Shown: positions 1 through 7,655, numbered from the stretch's first letter. The stretch is 32,921 nucleotides of DNA from Bacillota bacterium (GCA_023393125.1 JAEWMQ010000050.1:1-32921); one strand, 5' to 3'. Translations and numbers: made by a program. Notes: a model not told the origin generated them from the letters alone.

Positions 1-85
1 TTAGAGACTATGAGGTAGATAGGTTGGAGCTGTAAGCATGGTAACATGTTCAGGTGACCAATACTAACGGTTCGAGGGTTTGACC
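1..85 (+). rRNA. rrl: 23S ribosomal RNA, 3' end (partial)
   Basis: The first ~85 bases match the conserved 3' end of bacterial 23S rRNA, including the stretch read as GACCAATACTAACGG followed by TTCGAGGG and the terminal TTGACC that closes the 5'/3' helix. The rest of the gene lies outside the window. The exact last base (85 or 86) is estimated from the family. A rho-independent terminator follows about 55 bases later and no 5S gene is found before it. Confidence 0.95.
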
Positions 86-139
86 TAAAAATAAACGGTT
101 AAACGAGTTGTAGTATTTGTTTTTGAAAGTATGAGAAGA

Positions 140-163
140 GAGCACCCGAAAGGGTGTTTTTTT
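140..163 (+). terminator. rRNA operon terminator after 23S
   Basis: CACCC (143-147), a GAAA tetraloop (148-151), GGGTG (152-156) and seven T residues form a compact intrinsic terminator. It sits ~55 bases after the 23S end and would stop the rRNA transcript before any 5S gene. Confidence 0.85.
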
Positions 164-181
164 GTATTTAAAACCATTTTT

Positions 182-228
182 AAAATAGTGACCTCATCAT
201 TTTAAGTATAATGAGGTCATTATTTTTT
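182..228. terminator. Bidirectional terminator hairpin
   Basis: Bases 182-197 pair with 211-226 (core GACCTCAT/ATGAGGTC, one G-T pair), followed by a T-run on the + strand and a weaker T-tract on the - strand. It lies between the + strand 23S gene and the 3' end of the - strand vWA gene and may serve both. Bases 229-348 hold nothing I recognise. Confidence 0.75.
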
Positions 229-348
229 TACTATCTATATAGCAAGGCCAGTATGGTAATTGCAATCATATTAATAACTACTTATTTGATCCCTAAACTT
301 ATTTTGTGCCTAAAGGTAGATATGTTTTGATTAAAAAAGACTTAATTG

Positions 349-2355
349 TTAAGAAACCCAAGAGCCCTGTGTTGTAATATCCCAGATATCATTATTATAA
401 GTAATAGATGCGTTGTTATAACCAATAGAGCCTAAGCCACTACGCCATTTAGAAGCATGGAAGGTAAAGGTAGAGTCTTGTTGGATAGGAGTATCTTCTA
501 TTTGAATAAGAATGCCATTAGGAAAATAAAGTTCATCTGCTAATATATAGCCATCTTTTTGAAGAGCTTCAAAAGTAGAGTCGATAATTTCTAACTCATA
601 CACATCTCTTAGCTTTTCTAGTAAGAGGGCTTTCTCATATGAAGTAATATTACACATTTTTGAGGTATCTATTGCTAAGATAGATATTTGATCATTAAGT
701 GCAGGATCATCTTCATAAAGTTTATTAACAATGGACATATAAGCATTTATAATACTAGAACTTTCTATAGGGGAAGTTCTAGTATTACTTGAACTTGAAG
801 AAAGTAAAGGCGTAGTTGCTTCAACTAGGTCATAAAATCCTGACTTATGAATATCTTCATTAATATAAGGTTTAATTAGAGAAAGGACTTGATCAAGAGA
901 AGAATTAGCTTTATATGAAGAATTTCTTAGAAGCATGCCATATTCAGCTACTGCTGCCGCGAAGGTAACATTTTTATTTGATTCAGTGAGTGATGGTGAA
1001 AATTTAGTAGCAAGTAAACGACTTTCATTGGAATCAGGAGCTTTATAGCGAAGCTTAATAAGACCATATTCATCTGATATAGGGGTAGTAGTATCAGTAT
1101 AATAGTCTGCTATTATTTTTACTGTATTAGGACTAGAGACAGGGACAATCTCATATAAGGCAGTTACATTATGACCTGCACCAATCTCACCGGCATCCAC
1201 AGTATCGTCATCAAAGTCTTCTTTATTTAAAAGTCTATTTTCATAGCCAATTAGTCGATAAGATTCTACTGTGGCTGGATTAAAATCCACTTGGATTTTA
1301 ACATCCTTAGCAATAGTAAATAATGTACCCGTTAGTTCCTCACCTAATACTTTTTTGGCTTCTTGTAATGAGTCTATATAAGCATAATTGCCATTACCAT
1401 GATCAGCTAAGCTTTCCATGTTATCATCTTTATAATTCCCCATACCTAAACCTAAAACAGTTAAGAAAATTCCTTTATCACGCTTTTTCTCTATAACCCT
1501 AATAAGATCAGCTTCACTGCTAGGCCCTACATTAAAGTCACCATCAGTTGCTAAAATAACACGGTTATTACCATCTTTAATAAAATGTTTTTCTGCTAAT
1601 TTATAAGCCATAGCAATTCCTTCAGCACCGGCAGTTGATCCACCTGCTTCAAGAGATTCTAAAGCTTCATTAATAACAGACTCATTATTGCCTGCTACAC
1701 CATCTAAAACAACCCCAGAAGCACCAGCATACACAACAATAGAAACACTATCACTTTCTTTAAGGTTAGATGTAAGGATGTTAAAGGACTTTTTTAATAA
1801 AGGTAATTTATTAGGGTCTGACATGGAGCCAGATACATCTAATAAAAATACAAGATTACTAGGAGGAATTTCTTCAGGTTGCAGTCGCTTCCCTTGTAAG
1901 CCAATAAGTAGAAGTTTATTAAATTCATTCCAAGGACAAGAAATCATTTCCTGGGAAAGTGAGAAAGGAACATTATTTTCAGGTTCAGGATAGTCATAGC
2001 TAAAGTAATTAATCAGTTCTTCAATGCGGACAGCATCTACAGGAGGCAGTTCTTGATTAGTAATAAATCGTCGTACATTGCTATAGGAAGCTGTATCTAC
2101 ATCAATAGAAAAAGTGGAGAAAGTTTCATCAGCAGTTTTAATGAAAGGATTTTCTGTAAAGTTGTTATAGCTTTCTGTATTAGAAGGTATAGTATTTGCC
2201 TCTTCTAAACTATCTGTTAAAGTAGCAGAAGATGCAAGATGAGATATGGAATTGTAAGTGGACTCATTAGATTTAGATGCACAGCCAATTAGTGAAAGAC
2301 ATAGAACTAAGATCATTAGTAAGCGAAGGGGCTTATATGAACTATTTAATTGCAT
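349..2355 (-). CDS. von Willebrand factor A-domain lipoprotein (YfbK-like)
   Basis: Predicted surface lipoprotein of 668 aa. The N-terminus has a hydrophobic signal segment and a lipobox ending at Cys25 (LIGC), so it should be anchored on the outer face of the membrane. Residues ~67-140 resemble the vWF_A N-terminal region of YfbK-type proteins (NPFIKTADETFSTFSIDVDT). The vWA domain follows, with an intact MIDAS motif DVSGSM at 173-178 and a later ATDGDFN loop, so metal binding is likely. The C-terminal third fits the YfbK C-terminal domain (DUF3520-like). The start is supported by GAGGTGA just upstream. It is a single - strand gene set between the 23S and 5S rRNA genes. The ligand is unknown; vWA proteins of this type are thought to mediate protein contacts at the envelope. 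Confidence 0.9.
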   Translation of the reverse strand: MQLNSSYKPLRLLMILVLCLSLIGCASKSNESTYNSISHLASSATLTDSLEEANTIPSNTESYNNFTENPFIKTADETFSTFSIDVDTASYSNVRRFITNQELPPVDAVRIEELINYFSYDYPEPENNVPFSLSQEMISCPWNEFNKLLLIGLQGKRLQPEEIPPSNLVFLLDVSGSMSDPNKLPLLKKSFNILTSNLKESDSVSIVVYAGASGVVLDGVAGNNESVINEALESLEAGGSTAGAEGIAMAYKLAEKHFIKDGNNRVILATDGDFNVGPSSEADLIRVIEKKRDKGIFLTVLGLGMGNYKDDNMESLADHGNGNYAYIDSLQEAKKVLGEELTGTLFTIAKDVKIQVDFNPATVESYRLIGYENRLLNKEDFDDDTVDAGEIGAGHNVTALYEIVPVSSPNTVKIIADYYTDTTTPISDEYGLIKLRYKAPDSNESRLLATKFSPSLTESNKNVTFAAAVAEYGMLLRNSSYKANSSLDQVLSLIKPYINEDIHKSGFYDLVEATTPLLSSSSSNTRTSPIESSSIINAYMSIVNKLYEDDPALNDQISILAIDTSKMCNITSYEKALLLEKLRDVYELEIIDSTFEALQKDGYILADELYFPNGILIQIEDTPIQQDSTFTFHASKWRSGLGSIGYNNASITYNNDIWDITTQGSWVS

Positions 2356-2646
2356 AAGAAATCACCTCTTTATTAATTAATTTATGATGTATTAGACGTC
2401 AGTAGATCCAAGTAAGTTCCGATTATTCTGGAAATAAAAGGTGTAAGTTAAATATAAACTAATAAGTTTCAAAGAATGAACAAAGAAATATTTTAATAGG
2501 CACATAGTATGAGTGACTGTTAAATATGATGGGTTTAATACGTATAATTAGTATAAAATGAATAACGATAATTTCTTTGTAGTAGTATACTATATGAAAA
2601 ATAAAAGAGATATTAGAAGAAATAAATAAAAAAGATAAAAAAGTTG
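2356..2646. other. AT-rich intergenic region, vWA gene to 5S promoter
   Basis: This stretch must hold the - strand promoter of the vWA lipoprotein gene, but I see no convincing -35/-10 pair. The open frames in it are short, rich in F, I and Y, and lack ribosome binding sites, so I do not call a gene. Confidence 0.5.
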
Positions 2647-2675
2647 TTGACATGAAAAGCTATTTGGGGTATTAT
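2647..2675 (+). promoter_or_regulatory. Promoter of the free-standing 5S rRNA / tRNA-Gly unit
   Basis: TTGACA (2647-2652), a 17-base spacer and TATTAT (2670-2675) form a near-consensus sigma-A promoter ~33 bases before the mature 5S. An A-rich tract precedes the -35. The context GTTGTTGAC resembles the promoters at 7408 and 32723. Confidence 0.88.
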
Positions 2676-2707
2676 ATTATTTGTCGTCAGGAAAATTTGA
2701 TGATAAT

Positions 2708-2826
2708 TTTTGGTAGTAATGCGCTTAGAAGAAATACCCGTTCCCATTCCGAACACGATGGTTAAGCTCTAAACGGCCGATGGTACTTGTCTGGAGACGG
2801 ACTGGGAGAGTAGGAGGCTGCCAAAA
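2708..2826 (+). rRNA. rrf: 5S ribosomal RNA
   Basis: A complete 5S rRNA of ~119 nt. The terminal helix pairs TTTTGG (2708-2713) with CCAAAA (2821-2826). The conserved loop sequences CCCGTTCCCATTCCGAACAC and GTTAAGCTC, and the 3' segment GAGAGTAGG, are all present. Unusually it is 2.6 kb from the preceding 23S gene, which has its own terminator, and it is driven by its own promoter. tRNA-Gly follows 88 bases downstream and probably belongs to the same transcript. Confidence 0.97.
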
Positions 2827-2854
2827 CTTTAATTAAAAAATGTTGATGATGGGG

Positions 2855-2876
2855 TTACTTAGTCGGAACTAAGTAA
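2855..2876 (+). other. Hairpin between 5S and tRNA-Gly
   Basis: A perfect 9-bp stem (TTACTTAGT / ACTAAGTAA) with a CGGA tetraloop. There is no T-run behind it, so it is not a terminator. A role as an RNA-processing spacer between 5S and the tRNA is inferred from its position. Confidence 0.6.
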
Positions 2877-2914
2877 AAGCAATCTCTCAAAAGCAGAGTT
2901 AATTATAAATGAAT

Positions 2915-2985
2915 GCGGGTGTAGTTCAATGGTAGAACTTCAGCCTTCCAAGCTGACTACGTGGGTTCGATTCCCATCACCCGCT
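2915..2985 (+). tRNA. tRNA-Gly (anticodon TCC)
   Basis: Cloverleaf of 71 nt. Acceptor GCGGGTG pairs with CACCCGC, discriminator T2985. The anticodon loop CTTCCAA in stem TCAGC/GCTGA gives anticodon TCC, and the T-loop GGTTCGATTCC is canonical. CCA is not encoded. It lies in the 5S transcript and is closed by the terminator at 2991. Confidence 0.97.
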
Positions 2986-2990
2986 CTAAC

Positions 2991-3030
2991 AAATAAAAGA
3001 CCATGAGATATTCTCATGGTCTTTTATTTG
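2991..3030 (+). terminator. Terminator of the 5S / tRNA-Gly unit
   Basis: Long near-perfect inverted repeat: AAATAAAAGACCATGAGA pairs with TCTCATGGTCTTTTATTT across a short loop. It starts right after the tRNA. The symmetrical A/T flanks could make it work in both directions. Confidence 0.88.
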
Positions 3031-3105
3031 TCTTGTAATAAGAAAGCATCAATTTAAATACTAGATGAAAGAATGTTTACCAAGAGTAGTAGTTATTATC
3101 AAATT

Positions 3106-3420
3106 TTATATAGCAACATTCATAAACATACCAAGTGAAGTCATTGAAGAATAATGTTTAGACATAAAAGATAAACTACCTGCCATTTGTGAAATTGCAG
3201 AGTAATAAAAGGATTAATTATAGGAACAATTACCATTTTCTGCCTCTTTAAAATGCGTTTCATCTAAAAAAGTTTACTTTAGTAATACCGTTATCATCTT
3301 CATGGAACAAATCAATGGTAGAAGTACAGTTAGGTATAAAGTCTTTAGTGGTTTTATAGGTATCGTCTAAGCCCTTAGCAGTAATTTTATAATGTATATC
3401 TCCACTTATCTGAAAATAAT
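3106..3420 (-). pseudogene. Decayed 3' portion of an unidentified gene
   Basis: On the - strand a coding-like stretch reads GDIHYKITAKGLDDTYKTTK and continues DFIPNCTSTIDLFHEDDNGI TKVNF, then hits a stop near 3273. Shifting by one base at the run of six T residues there restores protein-like sequence (FLDETHFKEAENGNCSYN), then one in-frame TAA, then SFYYSAISQMAGSLSFMSKH and a final stop at 3106-3108. A frameshift plus a nonsense codon in an otherwise plausible C-terminus points to a gene remnant. The 5' end cannot be found, and the upstream part has been lost or replaced by the ABC operon leader. I do not recognise the family. Confidence 0.5.
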
Positions 3421-3481
3421 AAATATTTTCCACCCTACTTCTATATAATTTGATACAATAGGAGAAAAGGAGGGGATTATT

Positions 3482-4183
3482 ATTTTACAGGTTAAACATG
3501 TTACTAAAAAGTATGGAAAATTAGTTGCTAACAATGATTTAAGTTTTGAGATTGGTGATGGAGAGATTGGTATTCTTTTAGGACCTAATGGAGCAGGAAA
3601 ATCCACACTTATTAAAGCTATCGCAGGTCTTTTGAGATTTAAAGGTGAAATTTACATAGGAGATGAATTAAATAAAACCATTATGGCAAAAAGAGAGATA
3701 GGTTATATTCCGGAAATCCCATGTTTATATCCTCTTCTAACTGTGTGGGAACACCTAGAGTTTATGGCAAGAGCATATAAACTTAATGATTGGGAGGACT
3801 ACGCAGAGCATTTATTAAAGCGTTTTGAGATAATGGATAAAAAGGATAAACTAAGTACGGAATTATCCAAAGGTATGCAGCAAAAAGTGAGTATATGCTG
3901 TGGGTTAGTACATAGGCCAGGGGTAGTGATTTTTGATGAGCCTATGGTAGGATTAGATCCATATGCAATTAAAGAGTTAAAACGACTCTTTTTAGAACTA
4001 AAAGAGGATAAAAGAACAATACTTATAAGTACACACATGATAGAAAGTATAGAAGACTATTGGGATGTAGCTTATATAATGAAGAATGGTGAGTTTATAG
4101 CTAAAAGGCTAAAGGACGAATTAAGCGGTGAGAGCTTAGAAGAAAGCTTTTTTGAAACCACTATAAAAGAGGAGCGAGCTTGA
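3482..4183 (+). CDS. ABC transporter ATP-binding protein (ATT start)
   Basis: ATPase subunit of a two-gene ABC exporter, 233 aa. With residue 1 at 3482, Walker A GPNGAGKST is at 34-42, the signature LSKG at 128-131, and the Walker B Asp-Glu at 152-153 (FDEP); an H-loop STHM follows. The open frame runs back only to a TAA at 3446 and contains no ATG, GTG or TTG before Walker A. The first TTG (3632) lies after Walker A and would give a dead protein. A strong AGGAGG (3468-3473) sits 8 bases before ATT at 3482, giving an N-terminus (M)LQVKHVTKKYGKLVANNDL typical of the family. I therefore infer ATT initiation. The stop overlaps the ATG of the permease by one base. Substrate unknown. Confidence 0.85.
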   Translation: MLQVKHVTKKYGKLVANNDLSFEIGDGEIGILLGPNGAGKSTLIKAIAGLLRFKGEIYIGDELNKTIMAKREIGYIPEIPCLYPLLTVWEHLEFMARAYKLNDWEDYAEHLLKRFEIMDKKDKLSTELSKGMQQKVSICCGLVHRPGVVIFDEPMVGLDPYAIKELKRLFLELKEDKRTILISTHMIESIEDYWDVAYIMKNGEFIAKRLKDELSGESLEESFFETTIKEERA

Positions 4184-5787
4184 TGAATATATTCTTTTAT
4201 CTTTTTAGGAAACAGTTAAAAAACTATATTTTAGATTTAATGAGACATCCAGCTAAGCTAGTGGGGACAGTTATAATTGTTGCATTTATTGGGTTTAGTA
4301 TGTTTATTTCTTTTATAAAGCCCATCGAAGTAGGTACAAAAGTAAGAGATATTAAAGAATTAGAAATGATAATTACCCTATTCTTTTTACTTATTTTCTA
4401 TGTGGCAATTTATGACGGTATAGATAAAGGCACTACTTTTTTTAGATTATGTGATATTAATCTATTATTTACAGCTCCAATTTCTGAAAAACAAGTTCTA
4501 CTATATGGATTACTAAAGCAAACAGCAACTAATTTATTTATAGGATTAATCTTAGCTTTTCAAATGCCTAGGTTATTAAGTACCTATGGTATTAGTTTGG
4601 GGCAGTGTCTTTTTATTTTATTAGGATATCTCATTTTCCTAGGGGTGTTACAAATTGTAAGTATGCTGTTATATATTTATATGAATGGAAATGTTAGCAG
4701 AAAAACTCAGGTTAAATGGATATTAGTAGGGTCATTAGTTATTTTAACAGGAAGCGTTATTTATCAGACCCAGACAGGGGAAAAATTATGGCAGGCACTA
4801 CAAAATATTAGTTTTCTATTAAGTCTTGTTCCGTTGGGTGGTTGGAGTGGAGCTATCGTTGGTAAAGCTTTATCAGAAAATTGGCAAGGAATGCTTATTT
4901 ATTTGGTGTTATTTGTAATAGTACTTGTTTGGATGCTCAGAGAGATATTTGTAGGAAAACTAGATTATTATGAAGAGGTTATTACTGCTACAGAACAAAG
5001 AGAGGCTTTACAGAAGAGTCTTAGATCTGGAAAATTCTTGGCGGATACAAATACTAAGAAAAATAGGCGCTTGAAACAATTAGGGATAAGACATGGAAAA
5101 GGAGCGGCGACTATCTTCTATAAGCATTTATTAGAAGGTAAGCGTAATCATAAGACATTTATTAATACAGGGACGATTATACAATGTTTAACTGCTATAG
5201 GAGCTACTTATGTTTTAAAAAGAACTTTTCAACTGGAGGAGAGTATACTATTTGCAAGTATTTTGGTTTTCATGTTATATTTACAAGTATTGCTTATGAG
5301 AGTGGAACGTTGGTCAATGGAGTTGCAGTGCCATTATATCTATTTATTACCTATTAGTGGATTTCAAAAGTTCATATTTTCGGCATTAGAAGGATGTATT
5401 AGGTGTTTAGTGGAAAATGTGCTTATTATAGGTTTGATAGGAATAATTCTAAAAATGCCGTTTGGATTAATTGGCTTAGGTATTTTATTAAGGGTATCTT
5501 TTGAGGCCTTCTTGATTGCTCTCAATTTGCTTTCACAGAGACTCATAGGAAGTATTGCAAATAAAGGTATATTTTTTGTCTTATACTACTTTATTGCTAT
5601 TGCCATGCAAGTACCAGGCGTACTTTTGGGTGGCTACGTAGGACTAAAAACAAGTGGGGGATTAAGTGATATCAATAGCCTTTTGGAAATTGTTTTAGGT
5701 GTTGTGATTGGCTGGAATATATTAGTTACTTTGATTATTAGCTTTTTAGCTAATGGGACATTTAATACAATGGAATTAAATGAGTAG
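4183..5787 (+). CDS. ABC exporter permease subunit
   Basis: Integral membrane protein of 534 aa with about ten hydrophobic segments, e.g. near residues 33-48, 64-80 and 140-165, and a charged cytoplasmic stretch around 265-320. It resembles the large putative ABC exporter permeases found beside single NatA-like ATPases in Clostridia. I start it at ATG 4183, which overlaps the upstream stop as TGATG, with GAGGAG eight bases before; a TTG at 4180 is the alternative. Coupled translation with the ATPase gene indicates one complex. The substrate cannot be told from the sequence. Confidence 0.82.
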   Translation: MNIFFYLFRKQLKNYILDLMRHPAKLVGTVIIVAFIGFSMFISFIKPIEVGTKVRDIKELEMIITLFFLLIFYVAIYDGIDKGTTFFRLCDINLLFTAPISEKQVLLYGLLKQTATNLFIGLILAFQMPRLLSTYGISLGQCLFILLGYLIFLGVLQIVSMLLYIYMNGNVSRKTQVKWILVGSLVILTGSVIYQTQTGEKLWQALQNISFLLSLVPLGGWSGAIVGKALSENWQGMLIYLVLFVIVLVWMLREIFVGKLDYYEEVITATEQREALQKSLRSGKFLADTNTKKNRRLKQLGIRHGKGAATIFYKHLLEGKRNHKTFINTGTIIQCLTAIGATYVLKRTFQLEESILFASILVFMLYLQVLLMRVERWSMELQCHYIYLLPISGFQKFIFSALEGCIRCLVENVLIIGLIGIILKMPFGLIGLGILLRVSFEAFLIALNLLSQRLIGSIANKGIFFVLYYFIAIAMQVPGVLLGGYVGLKTSGGLSDINSLLEIVLGVVIGWNILVTLIISFLANGTFNTMELNE

Positions 5788-5817
5788 ATACCATAGAAAA
5801 ATGATGTAAAAAACGAT

Positions 5818-5868
5818 AAAAGCGATTCCATAGCCTCTTATAAGATGGGAGGTTAAAGAATCGCTTTT
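5818..5868. terminator. Terminator between convergent genes
   Basis: AAAAGCGATTC (5818-5828) pairs exactly with GAATCGCTTTT (5858-5868), with an inner CCTC/GAGG pair. The A/T ends suit termination in both directions, between the + strand ABC permease gene and the - strand gene at 5940. Confidence 0.8.
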
Positions 5869-5939
5869 AGTATATAAAGGTAGTTTGTGGTAATGTATTT
5901 TCGTATGCATAACATAATTAAACTATTAATCAATAGGGA

Positions 5940-6215
5940 TTAAACTGACTCTCCTACATTAGCTCCATTAGTAGTATATGTATTCGAAATAAGATTATCA
6001 ATAAAGTCCCAATCTACTATAAGGTGCTTAATAACGCTGGTAGTTGAGTAATTATTTTTATCATTTAATACACGAGTGCTAAGAGTTAGATAATTTAGTC
6101 CTCCATCTTTAGAACGATAAAGTTCGACAGATACATGATTTATTTTTTGATCATTAGTTTCTAAACGCGGGTAAAGGAATAATGCATATAGTAGAATAAG
6201 AATATAAAAAAACAA
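5940..6215 (-). CDS. Small membrane-anchored protein of unknown function
   Basis: Not recognised. The protein has one N-terminal hydrophobic segment (FFYILILLYALFLYP) and a polar tail of ~75 residues, so it is probably membrane-anchored with an extracellular tail. The coordinates use a TTG start at 6215, which lacks a ribosome binding site. The frame stays open upstream to 6270 and reads plausibly as PLKTKVYVNILFFYI from an ATT at 6246-6248, seven bases after the stop of the gene at 6256, so translational coupling from ATT is possible. A third option is a one-base loss after the ATG at 6224-6226, next to a T-run. Probably co-transcribed with the upstream gene. Confidence 0.5.
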   Translation of the reverse strand: MFFYILILLYALFLYPRLETNDQKINHVSVELYRSKDGGLNYLTLSTRVLNDKNNYSTTSVIKHLIVDWDFIDNLISNTYTTNGANVGESV

Positions 6216-6255
6216 AATATTAACATAAACTTTAGTTTTTAAGGGAATATAGAAA

Positions 6256-6900
6256 TTAAAGCAAAATATCTACATAAACGCCTTTGAGTAGTTCATACTC
6301 TGTACAGGTAAGTCTTACGGGAAGAGGCATAAGTTGCAGTGCAGGATGTGCAATAGCATAAAGGCGATTACATTCTGTACAAGCTAAGGCATGAGGTGGA
6401 GAAGATGGATAGATGCTATAAATATATCCTATACCTAAGTCTGTATCTTTAGGGGGATGAGCAGTAGTAATATCTAAAAGAATTTCAGCTAAAAGCTGCT
6501 CAGCAGTCTTAGGAGAGCTTGGATAAGAAGATTTTGTTGAAGTTATTATAGGAACAGCATCTTCAATAGAATCAGTTGTCGCAGTTATCGTATTTGTCAA
6601 TCTAACTTGAGTCATTTTGTTTACTGAATCTACTTCAGGGGTTTCAATTACTTCATCAGGAAAACTTAAGTAAGAAGTGTTTGGAGTGAGCAAGGTAGAA
6701 TCATTAAATTGTTTGTTAATATCAGCTAGTTTATCAGGAGTTAAATAGGTGCGACTAGATAAAACTGTAGGAGCAATAATTCCTTCAGCATGAGCCATAA
6801 TATGAGAACAGGTTTCACAAGTTAATAAACCTAACTGCTTTAGCTTCTTTTCGCCTAGGAAGTTTGTAAGCTGTTGTAATTTATATTCAAAATAGGACAT
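6256..6900 (-). CDS. Unknown protein with two CxxC pairs
   Basis: 214 aa, family not recognised. The N-terminal part has C28-x2-C31 (LLTCETCSH) and the C-terminal part C174-x2-C177 (ALACTECNRL), which together could bind a zinc ion. The middle (residues ~50-130) is rich in Ser and Thr and looks disordered. There is no signal peptide or membrane segment. I start it at ATG 6898-6900 (MSYFEYKLQQ) behind GGGAG; the longer frame upstream to 6972 has no ribosome binding site and odd composition. First gene of a probable two-gene operon with the small membrane protein at 5940. Confidence 0.65.
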   Translation of the reverse strand: MSYFEYKLQQLTNFLGEKKLKQLGLLTCETCSHIMAHAEGIIAPTVLSSRTYLTPDKLADINKQFNDSTLLTPNTSYLSFPDEVIETPEVDSVNKMTQVRLTNTITATTDSIEDAVPIITSTKSSYPSSPKTAEQLLAEILLDITTAHPPKDTDLGIGYIYSIYPSSPPHALACTECNRLYAIAHPALQLMPLPVRLTCTEYELLKGVYVDILL

Positions 6901-7117
6901 GATACAAAATCTCCCTTCACCGTAATAATATATATATCGTACAATATGATAGGAAGTAAATAGATATAACACATAAATATGAGATGCAATAGTGAAAAGT
7001 TTATTTAGATTAAATGGTAGGGTGTTTAAATAATATTTTAATTAATATATAAATTTAAAAAGAAAATATAATATAGTTGAAATATGAGATAGTTAATAGT
7101 AATATAATATATGTTAG

Positions 7118-7189
7118 TGAGTTGTCGCCAAGTGGTAAGGCACCGGATTCTGATTCCGGCATCCGAAGGTTCGAATCCTTCCAGCTCAG
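7118..7189 (+). tRNA. tRNA-Gln (anticodon CTG)
   Basis: 72 nt. Acceptor TGAGTTG pairs with CAGCTCA (one G-T pair), discriminator G7189. The anticodon stem CCGGA/TCCGG has loop TTCTGAT, giving anticodon CTG; the T-arm GGTTCGAATCC is canonical. TATAAT at 7103-7108 is a likely -10; the only TTGAAA upstream is 20 bases away, too far to call. The U-A/G start is normal for tRNA-Gln. Confidence 0.95.
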
Positions 7190-7197
7190 CTAAAGCT

Positions 7198-7233
7198 AGC
7201 CTATCAATGATAAAATTGATAGGCTGTTTTTTA
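7198..7233 (+). terminator. Terminator after tRNA-Gln
   Basis: AGCCTATCAAT pairs perfectly with ATTGATAGGCT around a short GATAAA loop, followed by TGTTTTTT. It ends a single-tRNA transcript. Confidence 0.9.
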
Positions 7234-7407
7234 TGTTATAAAAATTATTTTGAACACATAAGAAATGAGTTTAGGCATTTAGTTTTCTATATTCAGAAGG
7301 GGTAAAGAAGATTTGTTGTATGAAAAATACTCAATAATATTTGTAAAATCATAAATAAATCGTTAGAAAGTGTTCGAAAAATAATTAGAGAAAAAGTAAA
7401 AAAGGTG

Positions 7408-7436
7408 TTGACCTAGGTCAAAAGGTATATTATAAT
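7408..7436 (+). promoter_or_regulatory. Promoter of the tRNA-Leu/tRNA-Ser unit
   Basis: TTGACC (7408-7413), a 17-base spacer and a perfect TATAAT (7431-7436), with an A-rich tract upstream of the -35. The context AAAAGGTGTTGAC is shared with the rRNA promoter at 32723. Confidence 0.9.
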
Positions 7437-7466
7437 GATTAAGCAATAAGTGATTACAGCTTATAT

Positions 7467-7550
7467 GCCCGAGTGGCGGAACTGGCAGACGCACAGGACT
7501 TAAAATCCTGCGAGCTAACCCTCGTACCGGTTCGATTCCGGTCTCGGGCA
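7467..7550 (+). tRNA. tRNA-Leu (anticodon TAA)
   Basis: 84 nt class II tRNA with a long variable arm. Acceptor GCCCGAG pairs with CTCGGGC, discriminator A7550. Anticodon loop CTTAAAA gives TAA (reads UUA and UUG). The D-arm AGTGGCGGAACTGGCAGAC is typical of tRNA-Leu. Confidence 0.97.
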
Positions 7551-7563
7551 TACAATTTAATAT

Positions 7564-7649
7564 GGAGAGATGGTCGAGTTGGTTTAAGGCACCGGTCTTG
7601 AAAACCGGCGAGGGTAACACCTCCCTGGGTTCGAATCCCAGTCTCTCCG
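7564..7649 (+). tRNA. tRNA-Ser (anticodon TGA)
   Basis: 86 nt class II tRNA. Acceptor GGAGAGA pairs with TCTCTCC, discriminator G7649. Anticodon loop CTTGAAA gives TGA. Only 13 bases follow tRNA-Leu, so both come from the promoter at 7408 and end at 7656. Confidence 0.97.
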
Positions 7650-7655
7650 TTAGAT

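Noticed and set aside
1688..1993. + strand open frame inside the vWA lipoprotein gene
   Set aside because: Shadow of a strongly supported - strand gene with intact MIDAS motif.
2459..2653. Open frame on the - strand before the 5S promoter
   Set aside because: Low-complexity F/I/Y-rich translation of AT-rich DNA, no ribosome binding site.
3799..4038. - strand open frame within the ABC ATPase gene
   Set aside because: Antisense shadow over the signature and Walker B coding region.
7111..7305. Open frame starting in tRNA-Gln
   Set aside because: It reads through the tRNA and its terminator and has no ribosome binding site.
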